A stretch of 64,000 bases of DNA from an uncultured Acetatifactor sp. (GTDB lineage: Bacteria; Bacillota; Clostridia; Lachnospirales; Lachnospiraceae): the NCBI GenBank assembly GCA_910584375.1, contig CAJUAH010000002.1, positions 62,001 through 126,000 on the forward strand, in the 5' to 3' direction. The position numbers and the translations under genes are program-made. The stretch's first letter is position 1, and the number at the start of each line of letters is the position of its first letter. Below are positions 34,890 through 42,842 of the stretch, piece after piece. Under the pieces are notes generated by a model, which did not search any database, was not told the origin of the DNA, and worked only from the letters and a program-made list of their open reading frames with translations.

Positions 34890-34918
34890 AGTATACCTGA
34901 TTTTACCCAGAAATACAA
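34890..34918 (-). promoter_or_regulatory. promoter for the Dabb gene
   Basis: Minus-strand TTGTAT (34918-34913), 17 bp, TATACT (34895-34890). It shares GAAAAGAATTGTATTTC and TCAG.TATACT with the promoter at 29990-30018. It overlaps a divergent region with the promoter of the TrpB gene. Confidence 0.7.
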
Positions 34919-34937
34919 TTCTTTTCGGGTTTGCCGG

Positions 34938-34966
34938 TTGTATCTTTTTCCAAACTATGCTAACAT
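34938..34966 (+). promoter_or_regulatory. possible extended -10 promoter for trpB2
   Basis: TTGTAT (34938-34943), 17 bp, TAACAT (34961-34966), with TGC just ahead of the -10 box. The leader of about 90 nt shows no clear trp attenuator. Confidence 0.45.
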
Positions 34967-35059
34967 ATATATTTAGCAGTCAGGCAGGTTCGGCGCTGCG
35001 CCGATACCCACGCCGTTTGCTGCTCCAATAAAAGATCATCACTACACGGAGGAAATAAA

Positions 35060-36445
35060 ATGAGTGAAAAAAAGATACCCTACAAGATCTATCTGGAGGA
35101 GAGCGAAATCCCCAAAAGCTGGTACAATCTGCGGGCAGATATGAAAAACAAGCCCGCGCCGCTGTTAAATCCGGGCACCTTACAGCCCATGACCGCCGAG
35201 GAACTGCGGGGCGTCTTCTGTGACGAGCTGGTGGCCCAGGAGCTGGACGATACCACCGCCTATATCCCCATTCCCCAGGAGATCCAGGATTTCTACAAGA
35301 TGTACCGTCCGTCGCCTCTGGTGAGGGCCTACTGCCTGGAGGAAAAGCTGCAGACTCCCGCAAAAATCTACTACAAATTTGAGGGCAACAATACCAGCGG
35401 CAGTCACAAATTGAACTCCGCCATTGCTCAGGCTTATTATGCCAAAAAGCAGGGACTTAAGGGCGTCACCACCGAGACCGGAGCCGGCCAGTGGGGCACT
35501 GCCCTCTCCATGGCCTGTTCTTACTTTGACCTGGACTGTCTTGTATATATGGTAAAAGTATCCTATGAGCAGAAACCTTTCCGTCGGGAGGTGATGCGGA
35601 CCTATGGTGCCACAGTCACACCTTCTCCCAGCATGACTACCGAAGTGGGCCGCAGGATCCTGGCCGAGCATCCGGGAACATCCGGCAGTCTGGGCTGCGC
35701 CATCTCCGAGGCTGTGGAGGCGGAACAGCAACGGGAAGGTTACCGCTATGTGCTGGGCAGCGTGCTGAACCAGGTACTGCTGCATCAGACCATCATCGGC
35801 CTGGAGACCAAGGCTGCTCTGGACAAATATGACATAGTCCCCGACATTATCATCGGCTGCGCGGGTGGCGGTTCCAATCTGGGCGGCCTGATCTCTCCCT
35901 TTGCCGGCGAGATGATCCGGGGTGAGAAGAATTACCGGATCATCGCCGTGGAGCCCGCCTCCTGCCCCAGTTTCACCCGGGGCGTATTCGCCTACGATTT
36001 CTGCGACACCGGAAAGGTATGCCCCCTGGCCAAGATGTATACATTGGGCAGCGGTTTTATCCCCTCCGCCAACCATGCGGGCGGACTGCGCTACCATGGC
36101 ATGAGCCCTGTTTTATCTCAGCTATACCATGACGGCATCATGGAGGCTACCAGCGTTGAGCAGACTGCCGTGTTTGAGGCGGCCACCCAGTTTGCCAGAG
36201 TGGAGGGCATCCTTCCCGCCCCCGAGAGCAGCCACGCGATCCGCATAGCCATCGATGAGGCCATGAAATGCAAAGAGACCGGTGAGGAAAAGACCATCGT
36301 ATTCGGTCTCACCGGAACCGGTTACTTCGACATGGTGGCCTATGAGAAATTCAACAATGGAGAGATGTCTGACTATATCCCCAGCGACGAGGATTTGAAA
36401 CCCGGACTTGACGGCATTCCCCGTTTCCCCGGCAATGAATTCTAA
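35060..36445 (+). CDS. TrpB2-type tryptophan synthase beta-like PLP enzyme
   Basis: A 461-residue PLP enzyme. The lysine block NTSGSHKLNSAIAQAYYAKKQG binds PLP (HK), GVTTETGAGQWG and CAGGGSNLGGLISPF give the substrate and phosphate sites; the last is the GGGSN loop. The extra length and the KPFRREVMRTYGATVTPSPS segment match the TrpB2 branch rather than canonical TrpB (~400 residues). Members can join indole and serine to tryptophan, often without a TrpA partner, and some may use O-phosphoserine. No trp operon surrounds it, supporting an indole-salvage role. GGAGG lies seven bases before the ATG; a hairpin follows the gene. Confidence 0.93.
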   Translation: MSEKKIPYKIYLEESEIPKSWYNLRADMKNKPAPLLNPGTLQPMTAEELRGVFCDELVAQELDDTTAYIPIPQEIQDFYKMYRPSPLVRAYCLEEKLQTPAKIYYKFEGNNTSGSHKLNSAIAQAYYAKKQGLKGVTTETGAGQWGTALSMACSYFDLDCLVYMVKVSYEQKPFRREVMRTYGATVTPSPSMTTEVGRRILAEHPGTSGSLGCAISEAVEAEQQREGYRYVLGSVLNQVLLHQTIIGLETKAALDKYDIVPDIIIGCAGGGSNLGGLISPFAGEMIRGEKNYRIIAVEPASCPSFTRGVFAYDFCDTGKVCPLAKMYTLGSGFIPSANHAGGLRYHGMSPVLSQLYHDGIMEATSVEQTAVFEAATQFARVEGILPAPESSHAIRIAIDEAMKCKETGEEKTIVFGLTGTGYFDMVAYEKFNNGEMSDYIPSDEDLKPGLDGIPRFPGNEF

Positions 36446-36461
36446 TCATATTACAACAAAT

Positions 36462-36495
36462 GGGTTGTGAAAAAGGCGTAGCTTTTTCACAACCC
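36462..36495 (+). terminator. terminator-like hairpin after trpB2
   Basis: Perfect 13-bp stem GGGTTGTGAAAAA / TTTTTCACAACCC with an 8-base loop, followed by CCTTTC. The T tract is short. Confidence 0.65.
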
Positions 36496-36538
36496 CCTTT
36501 CAAACATTCTACCAGGCATCCTGAAATCTATTTACCCA

Positions 36539-36567
36539 TTGACGCACGTACTTATTACGTATATAAT
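36539..36567 (+). promoter_or_regulatory. promoter for hicAB
   Basis: TTGACG (36539-36544), 17 bp, TATAAT (36562-36567). A near-consensus SigA promoter only 22 bp ahead of hicA. Confidence 0.8.
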
Positions 36568-36571
36568 ATAC
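36559..36571. promoter_or_regulatory. candidate HicB operator
   Basis: Perfect 13-bp palindrome GTATATAATATAC spanning the -10 box. Autorepression by the antitoxin at such a site is usual for hicAB loci; binding is inferred. Confidence 0.45.
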
Positions 36572-36589
36572 TTATAAAAGAGGAAAACG

Positions 36590-36781
36590 ATGGCAAAAGT
36601 ATCTGAGATCATCAGAAAGATCAAAAGGCATACGAATTGTTATATCCTTCGGGAAGGCAGAAATCATGAGATCTGGATCAATCCTGACACAGGTAAGGAA
36701 TTTCAGATCCCACGACACTACAGCAAAGAATTGCCGACAGGAACGGCAAATAACATATTGAGAGACGCGGGGATCCTGTAA
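36590..36781 (+). CDS. hicA: HicA-family mRNA interferase toxin
   Basis: A 63-residue double-stranded-RNA-binding-fold toxin that cleaves mRNA in a ribosome-independent way. MAKVSEIIRKIKRHTNCYILREGRNHEIWINPDTGKEFQIPRH follows the family pattern: the His of GRNHEIW corresponds to the catalytic residue of the G.SH motif, and RHYSKELPTGTANNILRDAGI is the typical C terminus. AGAGGA is six bases before the ATG. Followed by hicB after 26 bp. Confidence 0.9.
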   Translation: MAKVSEIIRKIKRHTNCYILREGRNHEIWINPDTGKEFQIPRHYSKELPTGTANNILRDAGIL

Positions 36782-36807
36782 ATCCGAAAAAGAAAGGAAA
36801 TCACACC

Positions 36808-37206
36808 ATGGCGAAATATATCTACCCGGCAATATTTACCCCTGAAGAAGGGGAAAAATACTCGATCTGTTTTCCCGATTTAAGCGGATGTTATACCTGT
36901 GGGGACAATCTGGCTGATGGAATGGAAATGGCACAGGATGCTTTGGCTCTTATGCTCACACATCTGGAAGACGAAAAAAGGAAGATTCCCGCTCCGTCAG
37001 CCATCAACAGCCTGTCTGTTGAAAACAACGCTTTTGTGACTTATATTTCCTGTGATACGACAGTGTATCGCCGCCTCATGAATAATGCGGCTGTGAAAAA
37101 AACTCTCTCAATCCCGTCTTGGCTAAATGATTCGGCAATCGCCGCGGGTATTAATTTCTCACAGGTTCTTCAAGACGCGTTAATGCAGCAGCTTCATCTC
37201 AGCTGA
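36808..37206 (+). CDS. hicB: HicB-family antitoxin
   Basis: A 132-residue antitoxin. The N-terminal HicB domain (about 1-75) contains YPAIFTPEEGEKYSICFPDLSGCYTCGDNLADGMEMAQDALALML, the usual F.PDL.GC...G....A...A pattern. The C-terminal ~45 residues (TLSIPSWLNDSAIAAGINFSQVLQDALMQQL) form a ribbon-helix-helix-like DNA-binding segment, which supports autoregulation at the palindrome at 36559. AAAGGA precedes its ATG. It ends 5 bp before the convergent 37212 gene. Confidence 0.92.
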   Translation: MAKYIYPAIFTPEEGEKYSICFPDLSGCYTCGDNLADGMEMAQDALALMLTHLEDEKRKIPAPSAINSLSVENNAFVTYISCDTTVYRRLMNNAAVKKTLSIPSWLNDSAIAAGINFSQVLQDALMQQLHLS

Positions 37207-37211
37207 AAGAC

Positions 37212-38480
37212 TCAGTCCCGACTCACACCCACACTATACCCTTCCTGCAGACTGCCGATCTCCGCGCTTTCCTCCGTATGGCAGATTATCCGGTCCTGAC
37301 AGTAGATACTGTAGATCCCCTCTTCAGCCAGCCTCCGCAGCGCTCCGGTATCAAGATCGTCTCCGATATAAACAGGCATCAGAGATACCAGCACCTCCGC
37401 GCAGCTCTCCCCATAGCTGTACCCTACCAGATTGTGCGCGGACGCCCTGCACAGACCGGAGGCAATATCCACATAGGGGAAACGGATCTCCCCGTTTTCC
37501 AGTTCATAGTACTGCATCACATCCAGCTCGTTCATGGGATAGTCCCGGAGGAATACCATACTGACCGGCCCGCGGTACTGCCATATGCCCGCCTCATAGA
37601 TGGTCATTTCTCGGCGGTCAAAAAGATTGTACGCGTAGTTTTCCTCCCGTCGGTCCAGATTCCGGGTGAAACCGTCATAACTCGCCAGCACCCCCCGGGT
37701 ATAGCCCCGCTCTGTCAGAGCCTGCGCCGCATAGTCTATGATAAAGGCATTGCGCATCCAGCCCAGGTCTATATATTCCGTGATCCCGTTTTCCTGGGCA
37801 TACCGGGCATATTCCTCCGAGATATCCAGCCGCACCTGCCAATTCCCCAGCAGCTCCAGCTCCACCGCCTGCGGATCCGCGGCATAGGCCGCCAGCTCCC
37901 GGTAATAGTCTGCCGTCTCAGGATTGACAAAAGGGTCAAACTCCGCCGCCTGCGTATCGCTCTCGCTGGAAAACAGATTGCCATACTGCACATACAGCGG
38001 CGCAAGATACATCTCCCGCCTGCCGTTCTCCTCCAGCAGTTCAAAGGCTCTGTACAACGCAGGCTCCACGGTAAGCACTTCCCCCGGCTGACTGTTGATT
38101 GTATGAATATTATGCATTTCCTCAGCAAAATATCTGCTGTCAAACACCCTGTAAGCATAGATCATGATTTCCGTATATGCGTCCGTCAGTTCCCGGGACA
38201 GATTTCGCACCTGCGCCCCGTTCCCCTCCAGATCATACCGGAACACAAACTCTCCCGCGCAGTGCTCCTCTCCCGAATTACTGGCCGTGATCTCCCGCCA
38301 GCCTCCGTCTCCGCCGCCCAGAAGACTTATAAAACCGTAGATCAATGCCGCCGCGCCTATGATAAAAAAGACTACGGTCAGCGCTGCCCGCAACTTTATA
38401 TGTTTCTCTGAAAGCTGAATTTTCTCTACCGGTTTAAGATGAGGCATATCCCGGTTATCCTTTCTTGTCATTCTTCCCAT
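37212..38480 (-). CDS. membrane-anchored ApbE-like divergent protein
   Basis: A 422-residue protein. A basic N-terminal cytoplasmic segment (~30 residues) precedes one membrane helix (ALTVVFFIIGAAALIYGFISLLGG, about 32-55), and the rest lies outside. The middle resembles ApbE FAD:protein FMN transferase: EPALYRAFELLEENGR, FDPFVNPETADYYRELAAYA and EYIDLGWMRNAFIIDYAAQALTERGYTRGVLASYDG (ApbE has DLGGIAKGYAVD...G..NA.v..GG). Key Gly and Asp residues of the FAD and Mg sites differ, so activity is doubtful. No ApbE partner (Rnf, Nqr) is adjacent. Several ATGs near the start are possible. It follows the opp operon after a terminator. Confidence 0.7.
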   Translation of the reverse strand: MGRMTRKDNRDMPHLKPVEKIQLSEKHIKLRAALTVVFFIIGAAALIYGFISLLGGGDGGWREITASNSGEEHCAGEFVFRYDLEGNGAQVRNLSRELTDAYTEIMIYAYRVFDSRYFAEEMHNIHTINSQPGEVLTVEPALYRAFELLEENGRREMYLAPLYVQYGNLFSSESDTQAAEFDPFVNPETADYYRELAAYAADPQAVELELLGNWQVRLDISEEYARYAQENGITEYIDLGWMRNAFIIDYAAQALTERGYTRGVLASYDGFTRNLDRREENYAYNLFDRREMTIYEAGIWQYRGPVSMVFLRDYPMNELDVMQYYELENGEIRFPYVDIASGLCRASAHNLVGYSYGESCAEVLVSLMPVYIGDDLDTGALRRLAEEGIYSIYCQDRIICHTEESAEIGSLQEGYSVGVSRD

Positions 38481-38631
38481 CCGTCCGTGTCTTCTCCCTT
38501 TCCTTGCCTGTAAAAATCGATGTCCTGTGGCGTCTGATCAATTTCCACGCAAAAATCTGTGTCCCCTTTTTTATCTTTAATAGTCTGTATCATCCAGTCT
38601 CTCTGCTCTGCAAAATCTTATTATACAGAAA

Positions 38632-38682
38632 TCCGGCTGTGCTCACACACAGCCGGACTGTAAGTGCGCCCGGCGGGCGCAC
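38632..38682 (-). terminator. double hairpin after the opp operon
   Basis: On the minus strand the stem GTGCGCCCG/GGGCGCAC (38682-38664) is followed by TCCGGCTGTG / CACAGCCGGA (38657-38632) and TTTCTG. The two hairpins in series lie 16 bp past oppF. Confidence 0.75.
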
Positions 38683-38697
38683 ATTCTGACACTTTCC

Positions 38698-40005
38698 TCA
38701 GATCACTGCCAACAAAAGCAACAGCAGGAACAGTACAATCACAATACCCAGCAGGACAAATCCAATAATCGCGCCTTTCCTGCACGCCTTATAATTGCGG
38801 TAATACTTCTTTTTCTTAAATACCTGTGCCGCGATAATACCGATGACCGGCAACAGGAATGAGAAAAACGCATAGAAGAAATTGCCGGTATCATGTACCG
38901 GGGAGTTGAGAAACGCCTCCTCCTCCGCCGTATGATGAACCTCCTGCACCGACTCATCCCGGGCAGCGCCGGGTTCCAGGATCGTGATGGATTTCAGCGG
39001 TTCACCCTTCTCCCGAATCGCTTTGTATTCCTCTATTTCCTTCTTGTTGCCATATACCCAGTGATCGTTGCCGATACATACAAACTCCGGCTTATCTTCG
39101 CTGTAATCATGCACGGAAGGATCATAGGTAAACAACACCTTGTTCTTCTCCAACAGCGGATCCGGGATAGGGATGGCCGAGATCAGGGAACGGGTATAGG
39201 GATGCAGCGGATAGTCAAACAGTTCTTCCGCATCGGCCACCTCCACGATATCGCCCTTATAGATAACGCCGATCCTGTCGGAGATAAAGCGCACGATGGA
39301 CAGGTCATGGGCGATAAACAGGTAGGTTACCCCCTTGTCCTTCTGGAACTTTTTCAACAGATTCAGCACCTGGGCACGAATGGACACATCCAGCGCCGAG
39401 ATCGGCTCGTCGGCAACCACCAGTTCAGGCTCCATGACCATGGCCCGGGCCAGACCGATTCTCTGTCTCTGTCCGCCGGAAAACTCATGGGGATAACGGG
39501 TCAGATGTTCAGGCAGCAAACCCACTTCCTGCACGATCTTCTCCACCTTTTGTACCCGGTCCGCCTCGTTCTCATACAGATGGAAATTATACAGTCCCTC
39601 GGAAATGATATAATCCACCGTGGCCCTCTCGTTCAAAGACGCAGCCGGATCCTGAAATACCATCTGGATATTGCGGATGACCTCCCGATCCAGAGTGTGG
39701 GGGATCTTTCCCGAGATACGGACTCCCTTGTACAGAATCTCACCGGCGGCACAGGGATTGACACGGATCACGGCGCGGCCTATAGTGGTCTTGCCGGAGC
39801 CGGACTCTCCTACCAGAGAGAAAGTCTCTCCCTTGTAAATGTCAAAGGAGGCATTCTTTACGGCCTTGACAGCTTTGTCTCCCTTGCCGAAAGTGATATC
39901 CACATTTTTAATGGACAATAAAATCTCTTTACCGTTTTCGTCGATGGGGCCGTGCTCCGGTAAATGTGACACACGAGCCGTTTTTTCCTGTTTTGATTCA
40001 GACAC
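38698..40005 (-). CDS. oppF: oligopeptide ABC transporter ATP-binding protein OppF with C-terminal membrane extension
   Basis: A 435-residue ATPase of the peptide importer. Walker A GESGSGKTT, Q-loop VFQDPAASLNERA, signature FSGGQRQRIGLARAM, Walker B LVVADEPISALD and the H-loop FIAHDLSI are all intact. A normal OppF ends soon after the peptide-transporter C-terminal region (about residue 320-330). Here about 100 more residues follow: a soluble part (EFVCIGNDHWVYGNKKEIEEY), then two membrane helices (about 377-398 FFYAFFSFLLPVIGIIAAQVF and 411-434 AIIGFVLLGIVIVLFLLLLL). Start is a GTG nine bases after AAGGAG. Last gene of the operon. Confidence 0.93.
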   Translation of the reverse strand: MSESKQEKTARVSHLPEHGPIDENGKEILLSIKNVDITFGKGDKAVKAVKNASFDIYKGETFSLVGESGSGKTTIGRAVIRVNPCAAGEILYKGVRISGKIPHTLDREVIRNIQMVFQDPAASLNERATVDYIISEGLYNFHLYENEADRVQKVEKIVQEVGLLPEHLTRYPHEFSGGQRQRIGLARAMVMEPELVVADEPISALDVSIRAQVLNLLKKFQKDKGVTYLFIAHDLSIVRFISDRIGVIYKGDIVEVADAEELFDYPLHPYTRSLISAIPIPDPLLEKNKVLFTYDPSVHDYSEDKPEFVCIGNDHWVYGNKKEIEEYKAIREKGEPLKSITILEPGAARDESVQEVHHTAEEEAFLNSPVHDTGNFFYAFFSFLLPVIGIIAAQVFKKKKYYRNYKACRKGAIIGFVLLGIVIVLFLLLLLLAVI

Positions 40006-40070
40006 GATCTAAATCTCCTTATTTTAGTTCCGGGAATGCGCTGTTTCCAGTTCCTCGTATCCCGCAGATT

Positions 40071-41819
40071 TTATATATTGAATGCCGCTACAAGTTTCTC
40101 GTGGATATCCTGAATAGCCTCCGGTTTTTCCACTTTGGGGGCGTTGGGTTCCAGCAGCCAGGTCTTGGCGAAATGGGTGTCGCTGACCTGGAACATGGGC
40201 GGCTCCGCCAGAGTGTCGATCTTCATACAGTAGGGATTCCGGGGAGCAAACGCGTCTCCCACCACCTTGTTGTACAGAGAGGGCGGCGTACCTGTGATAG
40301 AATACAGCGTCGTATTTCTCTGCGCCAGCTGGGGCAGAGAGGACAACAGCGCCCATGTATAAGGATGGCGGGGATCATAGAACACTTCTTCCACCGTTCC
40401 CAGCTCCACTACCTGGCCTGCGTACAAAACCGCCACCCGATCCGCAATATTGGCAACCACACCCAGATCGTGGGTGATAAATACGATCGTATAACCAAAT
40501 TCTTTTTGCAGATCCTTGATCAGTTTCAGAATCTGCGCCTGAATCGTAACGTCCAGAGCCGTGGTCGGCTCGTCGCATATCAGAATCTTGGGCTGGCAGG
40601 ACAGGGCGATGGCGATAACAATCCTCTGTCTCATACCGCCGGAATACTGGAACGGATAATCGTCAAAACGCTTTTCCGCGTTGGGAATCCCCACCTTATC
40701 CATCAGATCCAGCGCTTTGGATCTGGCGTCCGCCTCCGAACAGCCCTGATGTTTCATGATAATGGAAGTAATCTGCTTTCCGATGGTGATAATGGGATTC
40801 AGGGAAGTCATGGGATCCTGGAACACCGTAGCAATCTTTCTTCCTCTGATCTGCCCCCAGTCCTTGGCGTACTGTACCTTGGCCAGATTCAGAATACAGG
40901 TTCCGTGTAACTGCTCCGCTGTCTCGTCCAGATACCTTACCCGGAAAGCCACCGTGTCAAACACCGCGTTTAACTGCGACTCGTCAGATAAATCCACACC
41001 GATTTCCATAGCGTCCCTGAGCGCCTTGCAGAGCCTGTTTATCAACTGCCTGCGCTTTACTGCTCCATAGCGGCCCACGGAAAGATAAATCTCTTTGGCC
41101 AGGACTTCATTGCGTTTCAGCGCATCCGCCGAAACTTCCCCGGCTATCTCTTTCTCGTATTTCTCCTTTAACTGCGCATGTCTGGTCTCATATTCCTGCA
41201 GATATTTCGTGTCGGACGCCATCTTCTGATGGTGTTCTCTGGCTTTTTGCTCGTTGGCCTGTTTCAGCGCTTTGATCTGCTCTTCCAGACTCTTGATCTT
41301 AGCCGCCGCCTCCCTGATCTTGTCTTTCTCCTTGGAGGGATCGAAGGTCTGCTTTAAATTGTACAGATCCGTTCTCTCATCCGCCAGTTCCTTCACTTTT
41401 CTGTCGGCCTCCGCCTTTTCTTCGTCGCTTAGGCCGCCTCTCTCTTCCTTTTCCCTCTCCAGAGCCTTCAGCTCCCGCAGCGTCGCCGCGCCAAGTTCCA
41501 GTTTGGAATAGCTGTCCAGCTTATGCCGGGATGCCTCAATGACACTCTTTGCGGAGGACGTCAGTTTCACATGGGTATCCGCCAGCTCCGCGTCGTTGAA
41601 CACAATAGAACCCTCGCTGATAAAACCGTTGCTGTCCAACATGCCCGCAAAGGTCTTGGTAAACACAGACTTACCGGAACCGGACTCTCCCACGATGGCT
41701 ATGGATTCATTCTCATATATATCCAGAGAGATGCCCCGGATGGCGGTCAGGATACGTCCCCGGACACGGAACTTTACCTGCAAATCTTTAATTGATAACA
41801 ATACGTTTTTCTCTTCCAT
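40071..41819 (-). CDS. oppD: oligopeptide ABC transporter ATP-binding protein OppD with coiled-coil insertion
   Basis: A 582-residue ATPase; ordinary OppD has ~330-350. Walker A GESGSGKS lies at residues ~44-51, but the Q-loop VFQDPMTSLNP comes only at ~333. About 235 residues are inserted between (roughly 80-320), mostly charged helix (KALEREKEERGGLSDEEKAEADRK..., KIKSLEEQIKALKQANEQKA) that should form an antiparallel coiled coil. After it the domain resumes normally: YSGGMRQRIVIAIAL, LICDEPTTALD, VFITHDLGV, and the C-terminal peptide-transporter region. Only one Cys remains of the usual C-terminal cysteine cluster. The start at the ATG at 41819 follows AAGGGG by six bases. Confidence 0.93.
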   Translation of the reverse strand: MEEKNVLLSIKDLQVKFRVRGRILTAIRGISLDIYENESIAIVGESGSGKSVFTKTFAGMLDSNGFISEGSIVFNDAELADTHVKLTSSAKSVIEASRHKLDSYSKLELGAATLRELKALEREKEERGGLSDEEKAEADRKVKELADERTDLYNLKQTFDPSKEKDKIREAAAKIKSLEEQIKALKQANEQKAREHHQKMASDTKYLQEYETRHAQLKEKYEKEIAGEVSADALKRNEVLAKEIYLSVGRYGAVKRRQLINRLCKALRDAMEIGVDLSDESQLNAVFDTVAFRVRYLDETAEQLHGTCILNLAKVQYAKDWGQIRGRKIATVFQDPMTSLNPIITIGKQITSIIMKHQGCSEADARSKALDLMDKVGIPNAEKRFDDYPFQYSGGMRQRIVIAIALSCQPKILICDEPTTALDVTIQAQILKLIKDLQKEFGYTIVFITHDLGVVANIADRVAVLYAGQVVELGTVEEVFYDPRHPYTWALLSSLPQLAQRNTTLYSITGTPPSLYNKVVGDAFAPRNPYCMKIDTLAEPPMFQVSDTHFAKTWLLEPNAPKVEKPEAIQDIHEKLVAAFNI

Positions 41820-41863
41820 ACCGTTCCCCTTATTCAAATTCTGCTTCTGTCTGGGTAATACAG

Positions 41864-42832
41864 TTACATATGTGTTCTCGGGTCGGATGCGTCACCCAGG
41901 TTCTGTCCCACCACATACAGCACCACGGAGATGATGCCGGCCACCACCACGGGGCTCCAGAATTCCATCTCCCAGCCGGGGGTCAGCATGGCGTTCTCCG
42001 CCTCAAAGATCAAGCGTCCCAGCGACATGTCCGAGATACCCATACCGATATAAGCCAGGAACACCTCATAAGAGATATAGGAGGGGATCTCCGTAGCTAC
42101 CAGCGTCAGGATAACGGAAGTCATAAAGGGCAAAATATTCTTAAAAGCAATCTTCGGCGTGGAAGTCCCCAGGCACTTGGATGCCAGATTGTACTCCCGG
42201 TCACGGATAATGATGACCTGCGTTCTGATAAAGTAGGCGATACCCAGCCAGCCGATGATCGTCAGCGCCAGCACCATGGTCCAAAAACTGGGAGAGAAGA
42301 TAAGCACCAGCACCATGATCAACAGGGTGTAGGGAATATTTGCCAGCACATTGTACACATTCATCATGATGGCGTCCACTCTCTTGGAAAATCCCCATAC
42401 CGCGCCAATCAGCACGCCAATAGTCAGGTTGATCGCAGCGCAGATAAACGCCAGCGACACCGAGATCTGAGCGCCGAACCAGACTGCGTCAAAAGTAGAG
42501 TTACCCGCCGCTCCGGTACCCAATATCCAGTGAATGCTGAAACCGAACTGTTCTATGGCCGCCTTGGGGCTTAAATGTTTGGCGCTGCTGTTCAGCAGAT
42601 TACCGTATTTGTCATAAGTTCCAAATATGGGATACAGATAGGTAAACAGAATCAATACCCCCAGAATGGACAGTATCACAATATTCAGCTTATTCTTAAA
42701 AAACACACGGAACACGGAATGCCAATAGGAATATCTGGGCGCGGTAATCTTCTCGGATTCCAGATCACTGTGATCCACCCTGGCAAACAATTCCTCATTG
42801 GATAAACCGTATTGGTTCAAATCATAGTCCAT
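41864..42832 (-). CDS. oppC: oligopeptide ABC transporter permease OppC
   Basis: A 322-residue inner-membrane permease. The N-terminal cytoplasmic segment (about 1-45) leads to TM1 (NIVILSILGVLILFTYLYPIF), then an outer loop and five more helices of the binding-protein-dependent transport fold. The EAA-like coupling loop reads FIRTQVIIIRDREYNLASKCLGTSTPKIAFKNILP. Start at 42832, immediately downstream of oppB (10 bp), with GGAGG five bases ahead; the long frame upstream to 42898 lies inside oppB. Size is normal, unlike OppB and the ATPases. Confidence 0.95.
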   Translation of the reverse strand: MDYDLNQYGLSNEELFARVDHSDLESEKITAPRYSYWHSVFRVFFKNKLNIVILSILGVLILFTYLYPIFGTYDKYGNLLNSSAKHLSPKAAIEQFGFSIHWILGTGAAGNSTFDAVWFGAQISVSLAFICAAINLTIGVLIGAVWGFSKRVDAIMMNVYNVLANIPYTLLIMVLVLIFSPSFWTMVLALTIIGWLGIAYFIRTQVIIIRDREYNLASKCLGTSTPKIAFKNILPFMTSVILTLVATEIPSYISYEVFLAYIGMGISDMSLGRLIFEAENAMLTPGWEMEFWSPVVVAGIISVVLYVVGQNLGDASDPRTHM

Positions 42833-42842
42833 AACTTCCTCC

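Noticed and set aside
35031..35060. Trp attenuator ahead of the TrpB2 gene
   Set aside because: No run of Trp codons in a leader peptide and no antiterminator/terminator pair could be drawn.
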